DNA of 64,000 nucleotides from Vibrio salilacus (GCF_002811245.1 NZ_NIVQ01000009.1:85073-149072); one strand, 5' to 3'; positions 41,228 to 54,003 are shown, numbered from the stretch's first letter. A program made the numbers and translations. The notes: generated by a model from the sequence alone, not told the origin.

Positions 41228-44200
41228 TTGAACGTGGTAAGTATCAATCGTTAACCATGGTCAACTGGAACGGCTTCTTTGCCCGTACTTTTGATATTGA
41301 TGGCCTGGTCACCACGCTTTCAGGTGGCAACGGTGCGGGTAAGTCGACCACGATGGCGGCCTTTATTACCGCTCTGATCCCTGATCAAACTCTGCTTCAT
41401 TTCCGCAACACTACGGAAGCGGGCAGCAGCCAATCTTCACGTGATAAAGGTTTGTACGGCAAACTGCAAGCGGGGGCGTGTTATGCCGCGCTTGATGTGG
41501 TTAACTCGCGCAATCAACGCTTGTTATTTGTGGTAAAGCTGCAACAAGTGGCAGGCCGAGATAAGAAAGTCGACATCAAACCGTTTGTTATTCAAGGGCT
41601 GCCAAGCCATGTGAAACCGACCGATGTACTGATCGAGAGTGTGTCTGATACCCAAGCACGTGTGCGTCAAATTAACGAAGTCAAACAATCGGTTGCTCAA
41701 TGGGAAGAAGTACAATTTAAAACGTTCTCGTCGATTGTGGATTATCATGCGCAGATGTTTGAGTACGGCGTGATTCCAAAGAAACTGCGTAACTCAAGTG
41801 ATCGTTCGAAGTTTTATCGCCTGATCGAAGCGTCACTTTATGGTGGTATTTCAAGTGCCATCACTCGTTCGCTGCGTGATTACTTGTTGCCGCAAAATGG
41901 TGGGGTTAAGAAAGCCTTCCAAGATATGGAGTCTGCGCTGCGTGAAAACCGCATGACGCTCGACGCGATTAAAACCACTCAAGCTGACCGCGATCTGTTC
42001 AAACATTTGATTTCTGAATCGACCAATTACGTCGCCGCAGATTACATGCGTCATGCTAACGATCGACGCAATAAGCTTGATCAGACACTCTCTTTGCGCT
42101 CAGAGCTGTTTAGCTCACGCGAGACATTGCTTGAACAGAACACCTTACTTAATCGAGTTCAAGAAGAACTAGAACTGTTGGTTGAGTCTGAGTCGTCCTT
42201 AGAGCAAGACTACCAAGCCGCGTCTGATCACTTGCAATTGGTGCAAAATGCGTTGCGTCAGCAAGAGAAAATCGAACGTTATCAAGAAGATCTTGAAGAA
42301 CTCAGTGAGCGTCTTGAAGAACAAATGATGGTGGTTGAAGAAGCGCAAGAACGCGTGATGATGGTGGAAGAGCAAGCCACGATTTCAGAACAAGAAGTTG
42401 ATAGCTTAAAAACACAGTTGGCTGATTACCAGCAAGCGCTTGATGTCCAGCAAACACGTGCATTGCAGTACCAACAAGCGATTCAGGCTTTGAATAAAGC
42501 TCAACAATTGTTGGCTGATGATAGCTTGAGTGCTGACACCGCCCAGACGCGTTTGGCTGAGTTAAAAGCCCAAGAAGCACAGCACACCACTGCGCTTCTT
42601 GCGACCAAGCATCAATTGGATATGTCGTCTGCGGCCTCTGAGCAATTTGAAACAGCGCTCGCGTTAGTTAAGAGTATTGTCGGTCAGGTTGAGCGTCATG
42701 ACGCTGCGACAAAAGCTTTCGCTGCGATACAACAAGGGCGAGATGCACAGCAACTGCTGCAAAACGAATCCCAATGGCGCGCGCAGCATCGTGATATTGA
42801 ACGTCGGCTACACAAGCAGCGTCAGACCCAAGAATTGGTCAACAATTACCAAAAACAGCACCAGATTGAGCTCAATGACGAGTTGGCGTTTGAACAAGAG
42901 CGCCAACGTCATGCCATGCACATTGAGTCTTTGCAATTGGCGCAAGAAGATCTGCGTGAACAGCGCAGTGAGCAGCGTCGGGTTGAACAAGATGTGAGCG
43001 CTGAAATAAACAAGTTTGAGGCCATAGCGCCAAGCTGGATTGCGGCCAACGATGCGTTAGAATCGCTTCGAGAGCAAAGTGGTGCTGATCTGTACGATAG
43101 CCAGTCCGTGATGAGTCACATGCAAGTGGTGCTTGAGCAAGAAAAGCAGCAGTCGGTGGCAAAAGATAAGTTGGCTGAGCGTCGCAATCAACTCGACAAC
43201 GAGATTGAGCGTCTTGCGTCTCCGGGGGGATCGAATGACCCGCGCCTGAAGGGACTTGCCGATAGCTTAGGCGGTGTTTTGCTGTCTGAGATTTACGACG
43301 ATATTACCCTTGAAGATGCGCCATATTTCAGTGCCATGTATGGTCCAGCTCGCCACGCGATCGTGGTGTCTGACTTATCAGATATCGAAGCGAAATTGGT
43401 TGAGCTTGATGACTGTCCAGAGGATCTGTACATCCTAGAAGGGGATGTCGATGCCTTTGATGATAGCTCCTTTAACGCCGAAGAGCTTGAAGGTGCCGTG
43501 TGTGTTCGCATGAACGATCGCCAAATGCGCTATTCGCGTTTGCCTGACATACCGCTATTTGGTCGTGCAGCGCGTGAGCAGCGTTTAGAGTTGCTGCGTA
43601 ACGAGCGCGAAGACGTAGTCGAGCAGCACGCCAAAGCGTCATTTGACTCACAGAAACTGCAGCGCTTATATCAAGCGTTAAATCGGTTTGTTGCACAACA
43701 CATTCAAGTCGCGTTTGAAGCGGATCCTGAGCGGGCACTGGCGATTGCTCGTGACAAGCGTAATCAGGTGACGCGCCAGCTGGCCGATATTGGTAGCAAA
43801 GAACAGCAGCAGCGCAGTCAGTTAGAGACATGCAAACAAGCGTTAAACGATCTCGACAAGATAGCGCCAAATATGGCCTTGATCGAAGAGGATACTTTAG
43901 CGGCTCAGTTTGAAGAACTTGAGCACAGTTTAAGCGCGCTTTCTGCAGCGAAAGCTTTTGTTCATCAGCATGGTAAAGCGCTTGCTGAACTGGATAAAAT
44001 CGCCTCTTCTCTCAATACTGACCCTGAACAATTTGATGTACTGGCTGCTGAATACCAAGCGGCCGATCAAGCGCTACAGCAGTTGAAACGCCAAATTTTT
44101 GCCTTGGCCGATTTGGTTGAGCGTCGTCATTACTTTACTTATTCAGATTCGGTGGATTTACTCAACAAAAGCAGCGAGTTGAGTGAGCAGTTGAAGGCGA

Positions 44201-45681
44201 AATTGGTTGAGGCGGAGCGTGCTCGTACGCGCTCACGTGATGAACTCAAGCAAGCACAAAGTCAATTGAGTCAATATCACCAGTTGCTTGCATCGCTCAA
44301 GAGCTCACACCAAGCCAAACAGGAAACCGTGCAAGAGTTCAAACAAGAACTGCAAGAGTTTGGTGTTACTGCGGACGAAGGCTCGGCAGAACGCGCTTTA
44401 CGCCGTCGCGACGAACTGCAGGAGCGTCTGCATACCTCACGCACGCGTAAGAGTGAATACGAACGCAGCATTACGTCAACTGAACTTGAAATGAAAGCGC
44501 TGGCTAAGCGTTTGAAGAAAGTGCAGAAAGAGTATGTTGAACTGCGTACTTTCGTTGTTGCAGCGAAAGCAGGCTGGTGCTCAGTGCTGCGCTTGGCACG
44601 TGAGAACGATGTCGAGCGTCGTCTACATAAACGTGAGCTCGCCTACCTGTCTGCGGATGAACTGCGTTCAATGTCGGATAAATCGCTAGGGGCATTGCGC
44701 CTTGCTGTTGCCGATAATGATGATTTGCGTGATGCGCTGCGCTTATCGGAAGACAATGCTCGCCCAGAGCGTAAAGTATTGTTTTATATTGCCGTCTATC
44801 AACATCTGCGTGAACGTATTCGTCAAGATATTATTCGCACTGATGATCCAGTCGAAGCGATTGAAGAGATGGAAGTTGAGCTAGCGCGTTTGACTGAAGA
44901 ACTTACCCAACGTGAAAACCGCTTGGCGATCAGCTCTGAATCGGTTGCAAACATCATTAACAAGACCATTCAGCGTGAGCAAAACCGTATTCGTATGCTT
45001 AACCAAGGCTTGTCTAATATTTCTTTTGGTCAAGTGAAAGGGGTTCGTCTCAACGTTAAAGTGCGCGAAAGCCACGAGGTGCTACTCAAGGGTTTATCCA
45101 CACAGCAAGAGCAGCATAAAGACCTATTTGAGTCTACGCGCTACACTTTCTCGGAAGCGATGGCGAAACTGTTCCAGCGTGTTAATCCACATATCGATAT
45201 GGGTCAACGCTCACCGCAGGTTTTGGGTGAAGAGTTACTTGATTACCGCAACTACCTTGAACTCAGTGTTGAAGTAAGCCGTGGTTCCGATGGTTGGTTA
45301 CAAGCCGAGTCTGGCGCATTATCAACCGGTGAAGCGATTGGTACGGGTCAGTCGATTTTGTTGATGGTTGTGCAAAGTTGGGAAGAGGAGTCTCGTCGCT
45401 TACGCAGTAAAGACATTGTGCCATGTCGTTTATTGTTCCTTGATGAGGCGGCGCGTTTAGATACTAAATCCATCTCTACCTTGTTTGAGCTGTGTGATCG
45501 CCTAGATATGCAACTGCTTATTGCCGCGCCAGAGAATATCAGCCCTGAAAAAGGTACGACGTATAAGCTAGTACGGAAAGTGTTTAAGGATCACGAGCAC
45601 GTTCATGTGGTCGGTCTGCGAGGTTTTGGGCAAGAGGTCAAAGCCAAAAGTGTAGGTCAACAACTCGTTGAAGAGTTGTAA
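41224..45681 (+). CDS. mukB: Chromosome partition protein MukB (SMC-like ATPase)
   Basis: SMC-like ATPase of 1485 residues that, with MukE and MukF, loops and organises the chromosome. The Walker A motif GGNGAGKST is at 34-42. Long coiled coils (about 280-650 and 830-1150) flank a hinge near 660-790. The C-terminal head has the ABC signature [15 protein letters not shown] and the Walker [12 protein letters not shown]. Its length matches E. coli MukB. mukB groups with dam, seqA and matP in genomes such as this. Confidence 0.97.
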   Translation: MIERGKYQSLTMVNWNGFFARTFDIDGLVTTLSGGNGAGKSTTMAAFITALIPDQTLLHFRNTTEAGSSQSSRDKGLYGKLQAGACYAALDVVNSRNQRLLFVVKLQQVAGRDKKVDIKPFVIQGLPSHVKPTDVLIESVSDTQARVRQINEVKQSVAQWEEVQFKTFSSIVDYHAQMFEYGVIPKKLRNSSDRSKFYRLIEASLYGGISSAITRSLRDYLLPQNGGVKKAFQDMESALRENRMTLDAIKTTQADRDLFKHLISESTNYVAADYMRHANDRRNKLDQTLSLRSELFSSRETLLEQNTLLNRVQEELELLVESESSLEQDYQAASDHLQLVQNALRQQEKIERYQEDLEELSERLEEQMMVVEEAQERVMMVEEQATISEQEVDSLKTQLADYQQALDVQQTRALQYQQAIQALNKAQQLLADDSLSADTAQTRLAELKAQEAQHTTALLATKHQLDMSSAASEQFETALALVKSIVGQVERHDAATKAFAAIQQGRDAQQLLQNESQWRAQHRDIERRLHKQRQTQELVNNYQKQHQIELNDELAFEQERQRHAMHIESLQLAQEDLREQRSEQRRVEQDVSAEINKFEAIAPSWIAANDALESLREQSGADLYDSQSVMSHMQVVLEQEKQQSVAKDKLAERRNQLDNEIERLASPGGSNDPRLKGLADSLGGVLLSEIYDDITLEDAPYFSAMYGPARHAIVVSDLSDIEAKLVELDDCPEDLYILEGDVDAFDDSSFNAEELEGAVCVRMNDRQMRYSRLPDIPLFGRAAREQRLELLRNEREDVVEQHAKASFDSQKLQRLYQALNRFVAQHIQVAFEADPERALAIARDKRNQVTRQLADIGSKEQQQRSQLETCKQALNDLDKIAPNMALIEEDTLAAQFEELEHSLSALSAAKAFVHQHGKALAELDKIASSLNTDPEQFDVLAAEYQAADQALQQLKRQIFALADLVERRHYFTYSDSVDLLNKSSELSEQLKAKLVEAERARTRSRDELKQAQSQLSQYHQLLASLKSSHQAKQETVQEFKQELQEFGVTADEGSAERALRRRDELQERLHTSRTRKSEYERSITSTELEMKALAKRLKKVQKEYVELRTFVVAAKAGWCSVLRLARENDVERRLHKRELAYLSADELRSMSDKSLGALRLAVADNDDLRDALRLSEDNARPERKVLFYIAVYQHLRERIRQDIIRTDDPVEAIEEMEVELARLTEELTQRENRLAISSESVANIINKTIQREQNRIRMLNQGLSNISFGQVKGVRLNVKVRESHEVLLKGLSTQQEQHKDLFESTRYTFSEAMAKLFQRVNPHIDMGQRSPQVLGEELLDYRNYLELSVEVSRGSDGWLQAESGALSTGEAIGTGQSILLMVVQSWEEESRRLRSKDIVPCRLLFLDEAARLDTKSISTLFELCDRLDMQLLIAAPENISPEKGTTYKLVRKVFKDHEHVHVVGLRGFGQEVKAKSVGQQLVEEL

Positions 45682-45688
45682 AGTCAAT

Positions 45689-45717
45689 AAAAAAGCCCGT
45701 TATAAACGGGCTTTTTT
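45689..45717. terminator. Bidirectional terminator after mukB
   Basis: Perfect 13-bp stem AAAAAAGCCCGTT and AACGGGCTTTTTT with an ATA loop, between mukB and the converging ligase gene. Confidence 0.93.
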
Positions 45718-45732
45718 TACATTGGAACAAGA

Positions 45733-46710
45733 TTAGTTGGTGACTTCTTTAGCAAAGATACCAAACTGTTTCGCTGCATAGGCAACACGTTCCGCTGGTT
45801 TGGGGTACTCAACGGGTGAGCCCAAACTTTCAATATGATGTAAACGAGGCAATAACCCGGCACCGTTAGCTATTTGAATCGCGAGTCCAGGACGCGCGTT
45901 AAGTTCTAACACCATTGGGCCTTCGTCTCGGTCGAGTACCATATCCGTCCCCATGTAACCTAGCCCCGTCATCTCCCAAGCACTGGATGCCAGAATCAAC
46001 AAACGCTCCCAATGAGGGATCTGAAGTGTTGAAAGATCTTTACCCGTATCAGGGTGATGTGTGACAGGATGATCAAACTGCACTGCACGCACCGCACGAC
46101 CTGTTGCGATATCGATGCCGACACCGACCGCGCCTTGGTGAAGGTTCGCTTTACCGTCTGAAGCCGACGTCGAGCAACGCATCATCGCCATTACAGGGTA
46201 ACCCTTGAAGACAATAATGCGTACGTCAGGCACGCCTTCAAAACTAAAGCCATCAAAACAGTTATCAAACTTGATTAGGTTTTCAACGACGGCGACATCG
46301 TTTTTGCCACCAAGAGAAAAAAGTCCCGCCAGTGCATTACTGATGTGGCGCTCAACGCCTTCTTTATTGATGGTCGCGCCTGAAGGTTTGGTATAGACGC
46401 CATCTTTGTGCGAGGTGATCACTAAGATGCCTTTGCCACCACTGCCTTGTGCTGGCTTGATAACAAAGCCTGGCCAGTTTTTTACCATGTTATGGACGGT
46501 TTTCACTTCAGCTTGATTACTGATCACACCAATCAGCTCAGGTGTGGTTGCGCCATGTTGCTGAGCAATGATTTTTGTCTTGAGCTTGTCATCCACCAGT
46601 GGGTATTTGGAGCGATCATTGTAGCGACCAATATAGCTATGGTTACGCTTGTTCATCCCCATGATGCCTTTATGACGGAGCTTACTTGGCGAAGTAATAC
46701 GAGAAAACAT
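45733..46710 (-). CDS. RimK-like alpha-L-glutamate ligase-related ATP-grasp protein
   Basis: ATP-grasp ligase of 325 residues, likely forming an amide or peptide bond; substrate unknown. The ATP-binding loop FVIKPAQGSGGKGILVI is at 82-98 and the metal-binding end VLELNARPG at 267-275. It differs from RimK of E. coli in length and belongs with the ligases coded beside 7-TM inactive-transglutaminase proteins. It is last in a three-gene operon, two bases after the 7-TM gene. The donor may be an amino acid and the acceptor a cell-envelope or small-molecule peptide, but this is inference. Confidence 0.85.
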   Translation of the reverse strand: MFSRITSPSKLRHKGIMGMNKRNHSYIGRYNDRSKYPLVDDKLKTKIIAQQHGATTPELIGVISNQAEVKTVHNMVKNWPGFVIKPAQGSGGKGILVITSHKDGVYTKPSGATINKEGVERHISNALAGLFSLGGKNDVAVVENLIKFDNCFDGFSFEGVPDVRIIVFKGYPVMAMMRCSTSASDGKANLHQGAVGVGIDIATGRAVRAVQFDHPVTHHPDTGKDLSTLQIPHWERLLILASSAWEMTGLGYMGTDMVLDRDEGPMVLELNARPGLAIQIANGAGLLPRLHHIESLGSPVEYPKPAERVAYAAKQFGIFAKEVTN

Positions 46711-46712
46711 AG

Positions 46713-48218
46713 TTAGTCCTCCGCAAGTGGCTTAAAGCGACGTAGCTCAGTCAGGCGGTAACCTGTGTAAGTACCTAGCAATAAGATACAAGCTAAAACA
46801 ATCAGCTGTAGTCCAATAAAGTTAAAGGTTAGGTGTTGGATAAATGGGTTGGTCATGGCTAAATAGACCAACACCGCGGTGAGCAGTGATCCACCACCTT
46901 GCAGTACCACTTCTTTTGCGCCTTCCTCTTCCCATAGAATTGACATACGCTCGATAGTCCATGACAAAATAATCATCGGGAAGAAGGTGATAGATAAACC
47001 TTCGGTCAGGCCAATCTTAAATGCGACGATAGTAAAGACCGATATGATCATAATCACCGTGATAATCACCGCGGAGATCCGGGCCACCAGAAGTAGATTG
47101 AGTTTAGAAAGGTAACTTCGTATCACTAGTCCGGTGCCGACAATGAGCAAGAAACCGACAATACCCGTAACGAGCTGAGTTTGGACAAAAGCAACCGCGA
47201 TAAGAACTGGCATAAAGGTGCCAGAAGTTTTAAGACCGATAATCACCCGCAAGAACACAACAATTAGTGCACCAATAGGGATGAGCATAATCGTCTTGAA
47301 CATCGCTTGCTCTTCGAGTGGCAAACTATGAATTGAGAAGTTGAGTAAGCCATCCGCTTCGACTTTGTTTACCGTCGCTTGGGTCGGTGTGACCTCTAGA
47401 GCAATCATCGAAAAATGGACTTGGCTGTTTTGCCCACCAATCAGATCGAGCAGTGATACGTTTGATTCGTCCCAAACCAGTAGGTTATCGGCGATAACGT
47501 GATTGATCTTATTCGGGTTGAACAAAATCCAGTTGGTCCCATCCCATACTTGATTCATATGCTGAATCGTTTGACGACGACGACCATCTTCTAACTCAAT
47601 GACACCGACAATCTTGTTGGGAATTTGAGCATAAGAAAGCAGTGCATTGACCGCATCGACTTTAGACATGGTGTTGAGGACAAGTGATGCGTTTTGACTG
47701 TCAGAGTCATTGAACGATTTAATCAACTCACGGGTAAAAGTGATGTCATCGGCTGAACGTTGGTTCGCCAGTTCAATCAAAGCAATCGCGGCGGCTTCTA
47801 CTGGGCCTTCCAAGGTTGGTGCCATGATCTCACCACTTGGTGGAATCGGGTCTACTTTTGCCTGTGGGTCAACCAAGAATTGGGTTTTATAGTAGATGGT
47901 TTGTGGGCCTGTCGCTTGACGGATAGACCACTCAGCTCGGCGGCCAGTTTCAGTTTCAAGGTAAGAGACACCGTAACCAGGCGAGGAGGAAGATTCGCTA
48001 ATCAGAGTAAAGCCCGTTTGAGTATGGGGAGCCGCAAGTGAGGCTTTAACAGGTTTGGCTTGGCCATTAAACTCGATACGCGCTTCAATGTCCCAGACTT
48101 GGCGCGTTTCCCCTGGAGTCCAAGGAACACCATAACTTTGGTGACGGAACATGCTCAAGGCAATGCCCGCTAAGATCAGTAAAATGACTGATATATAAAA
48201 AGGAATTTTAGACGTCAT
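46713..48218 (-). CDS. Inactive-transglutaminase / 7-TM membrane protein
   Basis: Membrane protein of 501 residues. An N-terminal anchor (about 7-23) leads to a periplasmic region of some 290 residues with a transglutaminase-like fold (about 150-260, ending NQVWDGTNWILFNP) in which no cysteine is found at the usual catalytic place (SKVDAVNALLSYAQIP). Seven helices follow from about 320 to 490. Such 7-TM proteins with external domains may act as receptors or scaffolds for the cytoplasmic ligase. It lies between the retropepsin-like gene (18-base gap) and the ligase gene (two-base gap). Confidence 0.85.
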   Translation of the reverse strand: MTSKIPFYISVILLILAGIALSMFRHQSYGVPWTPGETRQVWDIEARIEFNGQAKPVKASLAAPHTQTGFTLISESSSSPGYGVSYLETETGRRAEWSIRQATGPQTIYYKTQFLVDPQAKVDPIPPSGEIMAPTLEGPVEAAAIALIELANQRSADDITFTRELIKSFNDSDSQNASLVLNTMSKVDAVNALLSYAQIPNKIVGVIELEDGRRRQTIQHMNQVWDGTNWILFNPNKINHVIADNLLVWDESNVSLLDLIGGQNSQVHFSMIALEVTPTQATVNKVEADGLLNFSIHSLPLEEQAMFKTIMLIPIGALIVVFLRVIIGLKTSGTFMPVLIAVAFVQTQLVTGIVGFLLIVGTGLVIRSYLSKLNLLLVARISAVIITVIMIISVFTIVAFKIGLTEGLSITFFPMIILSWTIERMSILWEEEGAKEVVLQGGGSLLTAVLVYLAMTNPFIQHLTFNFIGLQLIVLACILLLGTYTGYRLTELRRFKPLAED

Positions 48219-48236
48219 AAACTCACGCTACCGTTA

Positions 48237-48980
48237 TTAATTTTTAGGAGTATTCGCATGGATATATTTTTGACTCACATCAATGATCGCAATGTCTCGA
48301 ATAAACTCACGCCCTAGCAATACAGGATGACTCATTTGAGAGCGATCTGCCAAAGTAAATTGCGCTTTTTCATGGATTTTTCCGAGCTTGACCCACAACT
48401 CAACCACGGCTCTTCTCTCAACGTCATCATTACTAGATTGACGAATTTTAACGAAGCGAACAATGGGAGCTTCGATCCAATTTGAGTCGTCCTGTGGCGT
48501 TTCACCGTCAGAGAGGTGGAAGCGTACCCAAGTTTTGCCGTTGCGTTCGAACTCTTCAATATCAACTGCATTGAGAGAAGAGGTGGCAGCGCCGGTGTCG
48601 ATTCGAGCATCAAACACCTGCTGGATTTTATCGATGGTGACTTTCTCAATTTCGCCTAGTAGGAGTTCGTTTCTTGGTGGGATCGGCACGGCTGGCATGG
48701 CGTCAATCCGAGCTGCTTTCTCGGCTAAGCAGCGTTTTTGTAAAGATTCGTATTTGAAGTCTGATAGTTCTTGCTCTAAAGCGGTTAAACGTTCTTGTAA
48801 GCTCTCGATGTAATCATTTTGGTTACTGATATGGGCATCAAGATTCTGGTAGTGGTTAGTCAGGTTGCTTTCAGAAGACTTAATCGCGGCTAACGTCTGC
48901 AGATGGTATTGTTCGCTATTGGTAAGGGTACAGCCGGAAAGCAGTATCAGGGCCAATACGGGGATAGATTTTGTGAACAT
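48237..48980 (-). CDS. Retropepsin-like (RimB/Zn-protease family) lipoprotein
   Basis: Predicted envelope lipoprotein of 247 residues. The lipobox LLSGC gives Cys17, a coiled coil (about 40-90) follows, and the C-terminal domain has the aspartyl-protease motif DARIDTGAATSSL with Asp128, then VRFVKIRQSS and HPVLLGREFIRD. Databases often call this family an ATP-dependent zinc protease, but the motif is that of retropepsins. I chose the ATG at 48980; a longer frame from 49121 hides the lipoprotein signal. It is first in the operon with the 7-TM protein and the ligase. Confidence 0.85.
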   Translation of the reverse strand: MFTKSIPVLALILLSGCTLTNSEQYHLQTLAAIKSSESNLTNHYQNLDAHISNQNDYIESLQERLTALEQELSDFKYESLQKRCLAEKAARIDAMPAVPIPPRNELLLGEIEKVTIDKIQQVFDARIDTGAATSSLNAVDIEEFERNGKTWVRFHLSDGETPQDDSNWIEAPIVRFVKIRQSSNDDVERRAVVELWVKLGKIHEKAQFTLADRSQMSHPVLLGREFIRDIAIIDVSQKYIHANTPKN

Positions 48981-49097
48981 TGATTCGCCTAAGTCAGGTT
49001 GAGATTTTACAAATGTGGAGTCAAGCCAATCGCTATGTAGCTTTATCGCAGAGCGTACATTCAGTTCTATAATGATCTGATTCTCAAACGATAAATA

Positions 49098-49130
49098 CAA
49101 TAAAGGATGCAATAACAGCATCCTTTATTG
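49098..49130 (-). terminator. Terminator of cmoAB
   Basis: Perfect 13-bp stem CAATAAAGGATGC and GCATCCTTTATTG with a 7-base loop, about 70 bases past cmoB; moderate T content beyond. Confidence 0.75.
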
Positions 49131-49201
49131 TAAAAGGGAATCACTCACAGAGGAATCGATTTGATGCTCACTTGAGTTAACTCTTTGTCAATTCACAACG
49201 G

Positions 49202-50173
49202 TTAAGGTTTTTGTGCAACCAAAATCGCTCGTCTGGGTGCTGGGTGACCCTCAACGGTTTTGTTTGGATCATCGGGATCGAGGTAATCTGGCAACGAATT
49301 GTGGGTCATCCAGTCTGTTGTGCGTTGCTCACCGATGGTGGTGATATTTTCATTAACGATGCGAACATCAATAAAGCCCACTTGCTCTAACCAAACCTTT
49401 AACGCTTTAGCAGAAGGGAAAAAGTAGACATTACGCATTTGTGCATAACGATCAACCGGAACCAATACCGAGGTTTCGTCGCCTTCAATGACTAACGTTT
49501 CCAGTACTAATTCGCCTCCAGACACCAACTGATCTTTGAGTTGAATCAAGTGATCCAGCGGTGAACGACGGTGATACAAAACACCCATGCTAAACACGGT
49601 ATCGAATGCTTCGAGCTTAGGTAATTGTTCAATACCTAGCGGCAACAAATGTGCGCGCTGATTGTCGCCCATCAGCTTACGTATCGCTTCAAATTGAATC
49701 AGGAACAGATGGGATGGATCGATGCCCACCGTCAGACGCGCTCCTTCGCCTAACATACGCCACATGTGATAGCCGTTACCGCACCCGACATCGAGGACAC
49801 TGCGATCTTTCAGTGGAGAAATATGCGGTAAAACACGATCCCATTTCCAGTCACTGCGCCATTCGGTATCAATCTGGAGACCATGAACCGTGTATGGGCC
49901 TTTCCGCCACGGGTGAAAAGTACGTAACAGGCTTTCGAGCTTTTTAAGTTCACCGCTGTGGAATGGCGCGTCGTTGGCGATAGTCACCGAGTTTTTTAAA
50001 TCGATTTGATCAGGTGAGCCTTCAGGGATCTTATTGAGTGCCTTTAACCAGCGAGCGAAATCACCATGCTCAGTATTTTGCCAATCGGTTAACTGTTGAG
50101 GTAATACGTTTAGCCAAGGCTGGAGACGTGTGTCTTGTGCAATCAATTGGTAGAAATTTGCAAAGTTAAACAT
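49202..50173 (-). CDS. cmoB: tRNA U34 carboxymethyltransferase
   Basis: Transfers a carboxymethyl group from carboxy-SAM to ho5U34 of tRNA, making cmo5U. The 323 residues carry the conserved [24 protein letters not shown] core (about 92-111), the cofactor motif [17 protein letters not shown], and [16 protein letters not shown]. It follows cmoA, which makes the cofactor, after a 69-base gap. Confidence 0.96.
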   Translation of the reverse strand: MFNFANFYQLIAQDTRLQPWLNVLPQQLTDWQNTEHGDFARWLKALNKIPEGSPDQIDLKNSVTIANDAPFHSGELKKLESLLRTFHPWRKGPYTVHGLQIDTEWRSDWKWDRVLPHISPLKDRSVLDVGCGNGYHMWRMLGEGARLTVGIDPSHLFLIQFEAIRKLMGDNQRAHLLPLGIEQLPKLEAFDTVFSMGVLYHRRSPLDHLIQLKDQLVSGGELVLETLVIEGDETSVLVPVDRYAQMRNVYFFPSAKALKVWLEQVGFIDVRIVNENITTIGEQRTTDWMTHNSLPDYLDPDDPNKTVEGHPAPRRAILVAQKP

Positions 50174-50242
50174 AGTTTTTCACTGCTAGATAAATTAAAA
50201 ATTTGACTCAAGTGGCTCAGCGTTTAATCACGCGTTATCGCA

Positions 50243-50983
<741 letters not shown>

Positions 50984-51088
50984 TCAGTTCTCGTAACATG
51001 CCAACGACAGGGGATATTGCCTGCCACTAAAAAAGGCGCGTATTTTATGGGAAATTTACCGCGCTGTCATGCATTGACGGTGAATCAA

Positions 51089-51955
51089 TCAAAACATCGA
51101 AATTTGCCGTTGGCCGCTTTGAGCCGGGAAAGGCGCTAAATCGGGTAACGTGACACTTTTTTGTAGCTGTTGATATAAACCGGTGGCCAGTTCGGGGGCG
51201 ACAATATTATCGGCGGTATGAATCATGACATAAGGCTGCTTTCCCTCGGTTATCCATTGTGGCAACTTGCGTAGCCAGGGGGAGAAAAATTCATAATTGA
51301 ACTGCTCTTGTGGGTGACCGATAAAACGAACCATGGGTTGCTGGGCGGTCGCGATGGCATGCACTGGGACTTTGGGCTTTTTCATTTGTGCATCGATAAT
51401 TGCTTCGTTATCAGGTTTGGCGGCAAACACTGGGCGGCTATCCATAATGATTCGGTCGTATCCTCGCTCGATAAGCCACTGATTTAAAGCTTTTTCTGCA
51501 TCACCTTTGGCAAAAAATGCCGGATGACGAACCTCAATACCTAGCGGATAATCTGGCGGGAATAGCGTGCAAAACTGTTGTAGTTGCGCTAAATGTTGTG
51601 GGCCAAACGCGGCAGGCAATTGAATGGTCCACTGACCAATTCTCTCGTGCAAAGGCTGCATCACTAGCATGAAGCTTTTTAGCTCAGCTTGACAGCCGCG
51701 CAACATTTGCTGGTGGGTGATGCTTTGCGGCAGTTTAAAGGTAAAGCGAAACTGATCGTGAGTGGCGTTATACCAATTACGCACGGTCGTTGGGTTTGGG
51801 GTGGCATAGAAGGTCGTGTTGCCCTCAACGGTATGGAAGACGCGCGCGTATTTCTCAAGTCGTTGATTGGCCTGAGTACTCTTACCATAAAAGCTTTGCT
51901 GCCAGTGATTGTGCGACCACATCGTCAGGCCGAATCTGATGGGTAAATCGTCCAT
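51089..51955 (-). CDS. DUF72 (YecE-like) protein
   Basis: Protein of 288 residues with a TIM-barrel-like DUF72 fold, function unknown. Typical parts are FGLTMWSHNHWQQSFYG near the start, VEGNTTFYATP (about 44-54), FRFTFKLPQSITH, and the C-terminal YVMIHTADN. I chose the ATG at 51955 with AGGGG upstream; a GTG 15 bases before is possible. It lies beside cmoA and aspS, as yecE does in E. coli. Confidence 0.88.
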   Translation of the reverse strand: MDDLPIRFGLTMWSHNHWQQSFYGKSTQANQRLEKYARVFHTVEGNTTFYATPNPTTVRNWYNATHDQFRFTFKLPQSITHQQMLRGCQAELKSFMLVMQPLHERIGQWTIQLPAAFGPQHLAQLQQFCTLFPPDYPLGIEVRHPAFFAKGDAEKALNQWLIERGYDRIIMDSRPVFAAKPDNEAIIDAQMKKPKVPVHAIATAQQPMVRFIGHPQEQFNYEFFSPWLRKLPQWITEGKQPYVMIHTADNIVAPELATGLYQQLQKSVTLPDLAPFPAQSGQRQISMF

Positions 51956-52230
51956 AGTGCCCCTATTCACCGTTGGTTTGAATTGGATCTATCAGAGCTT
52001 TGCCGAACCGACCTTTTAAAGGCTATAATCAGCGCCATTCAATTGTCTGTGTAGTGCTTTTACCGCTTTATTGGTTTAAAAAGCATCAACAGATGATAAA
52101 TCGCAATAAATTGTACGTTGAATAGTCGATCTAAACTGACTTTCAGCGTATAAATGGAACTTTGCTCTATCGGTAAATCTATCACTGATAGAGAGTAATC
52201 AACAAATTTAAAGAGATTGGGAAATTCATT

Positions 52231-54003
52231 ATGCGTACCCATTACTGTGGTCATCTGAACAAGTCCCTTGCAGGACAAACTGTAGAACTTTGCGGCTGGG
52301 TTAACCGTCGTCGTGATTTAGGCGGTCTTATTTTTATCGATATGCGAGATCGTGAAGGCGTTGTTCAGGTAGTTGTCGATCCAGATATGGCAGACGCACA
52401 CGAAGTGGCCAATACACTTCGTAATGAATTCTGTATCAAGTTAACGGGTGAAGTACGCGCTCGTCCAGACAGCCAAGCCAACAAAGATATGGCGACTGGT
52501 GAAGTTGAAGTTTTGGCCACAGGCCTTGAAATCATCAACCGTTCTGACGCACTGCCATTAGACTTCAACCAAAAGAACTCGGAAGAACAGCGTCTAAAAT
52601 ACCGTTACCTAGATCTACGTCGCCCAGAAATGAGTGACCGTATTAAATTGCGTGCTAAAGCGTCAAGTTTTGTGCGTCGCTTCCTTGATGACAACGGCTT
52701 CCTTGACATTGAAACCCCAGTGCTGACCAAAGCAACGCCAGAAGGCGCTCGTGACTATTTAGTGCCAAGTCGTGTTCATAAAGGCAGTTTCTACGCGCTT
52801 CCTCAATCTCCTCAGCTATTCAAACAGCTGCTAATGATGTCTGGTTTTGACCGTTACTACCAAATCGTTAAGTGTTTCCGTGATGAAGACTTGCGTGCTG
52901 ACCGCCAACCAGAATTCACCCAGATCGATATCGAAACGTCATTCATGAGCGCTGACCAAGTTCGTGACGTAACAGAAAACATGGTTCGCGATATGTGGCA
53001 AGAGCTGCTTAACGTCGACTTGGGTCAATTCCCAGTGATGCCATTTAGTGAAGCGATTCGCCGTTTCGGTTCTGACAAGCCAGACCTACGTAACCCGCTA
53101 GAATTAGTTGACGTTGCTGATTTAGTTAAAGACGTTGAGTTCAAAGTATTCTCTGGTCCAGCAAACGATGAGAAAGGCCGCGTTGCCGTTATTCGCGTTC
53201 CAGGTGGTGCATCTTTGACTCGTAAGCAAATTGATGGTTACGGTGAATTCGTGGGTATCTACGGTGCGAAAGGTCTAGCATGGATGAAGGTTAACGACCG
53301 CGCTGCAGGCATGGAAGGTATTCAATCTCCAGTGGCTAAGTTCCTAAACGAAGACGTAATCAATGCTATCCTCGATCGTACTCAAGCAGAATCTGGTGAC
53401 ATCATCCTATTTGGCGCTGATAAAGCGGGCATCGTTGCAGAAGCTATGGGTGCACTTCGCCTGAAGCTAGGTAAAGATCTAGAGCTAACTGATGAGTCTG
53501 CATGGGCTCCACTATGGGTTGTTGACTTCCCAATGTTTGAAGAAGATGACGAAGGTAACCTCCATGCGATGCACCACCCATTCACAGCGCCTTTGGGTGT
53601 TGATGCGCAAGAGTTGAAAGCCAACCCAGCTGCGGCAAACTCTAATGCGTACGATATGGTTCTTAATGGCTACGAAGTGGGCGGCGGTTCTGTTCGTATC
53701 CACAACGCAGAAATGCAAGCGGCGGTATTTGATATTCTAGGTATCGAAGCTGACGAACAGCAACTGAAATTCGGCTTCCTACTCGATGCACTGAAGTTTG
53801 GTACGCCACCGCACGCAGGTCTTGCATTTGGTCTTGATCGCCTAGTGATGCTGCTATGTGGTACCGAGAACATCCGTGATGTTATCGCGTTCCCGAAAAC
53901 AACAGCAGCGGCGTGTCTACTCACAGACGCCCCAAGCCTAGCGAACCCGGCATCGCTTGAAGAGCTATCGATTGCGGTTAAAATTGCAGAGAAAAAACAA
54001 TAA
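52231..54003 (+). CDS. aspS: Aspartate--tRNA ligase
   Basis: Class II synthetase of 590 residues that charges tRNA-Asp. It has the N-terminal OB anticodon domain ([20 protein letters not shown]), class II motif 2 ([19 protein letters not shown]), the bacterial GAD insert, and motif 3 ([13 protein letters not shown]). Codon use is that of a highly expressed gene. A strong terminator follows at 54039. Confidence 0.97.
   Translation: MRTHYCGHLNKSLAGQTVELCGWVNRRRDLGGLIFIDMRDREGVVQVVVDPDMADAHEVANTLRNEFCIKLTGEVRARPDSQANKDMATGEVEVLATGLEIINRSDALPLDFNQKNSEEQRLKYRYLDLRRPEMSDRIKLRAKASSFVRRFLDDNGFLDIETPVLTKATPEGARDYLVPSRVHKGSFYALPQSPQLFKQLLMMSGFDRYYQIVKCFRDEDLRADRQPEFTQIDIETSFMSADQVRDVTENMVRDMWQELLNVDLGQFPVMPFSEAIRRFGSDKPDLRNPLELVDVADLVKDVEFKVFSGPANDEKGRVAVIRVPGGASLTRKQIDGYGEFVGIYGAKGLAWMKVNDRAAGMEGIQSPVAKFLNEDVINAILDRTQAESGDIILFGADKAGIVAEAMGALRLKLGKDLELTDESAWAPLWVVDFPMFEEDDEGNLHAMHHPFTAPLGVDAQELKANPAAANSNAYDMVLNGYEVGGGSVRIHNAEMQAAVFDILGIEADEQQLKFGFLLDALKFGTPPHAGLAFGLDRLVMLLCGTENIRDVIAFPKTTAAACLLTDAPSLANPASLEELSIAVKIAEKKQ

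Noticed and set aside
48981..49121. N-terminal extension of the retropepsin-like protein
   Set aside because: It would hide the clear lipoprotein signal peptide with lipobox LLSGC that starts at 48980.
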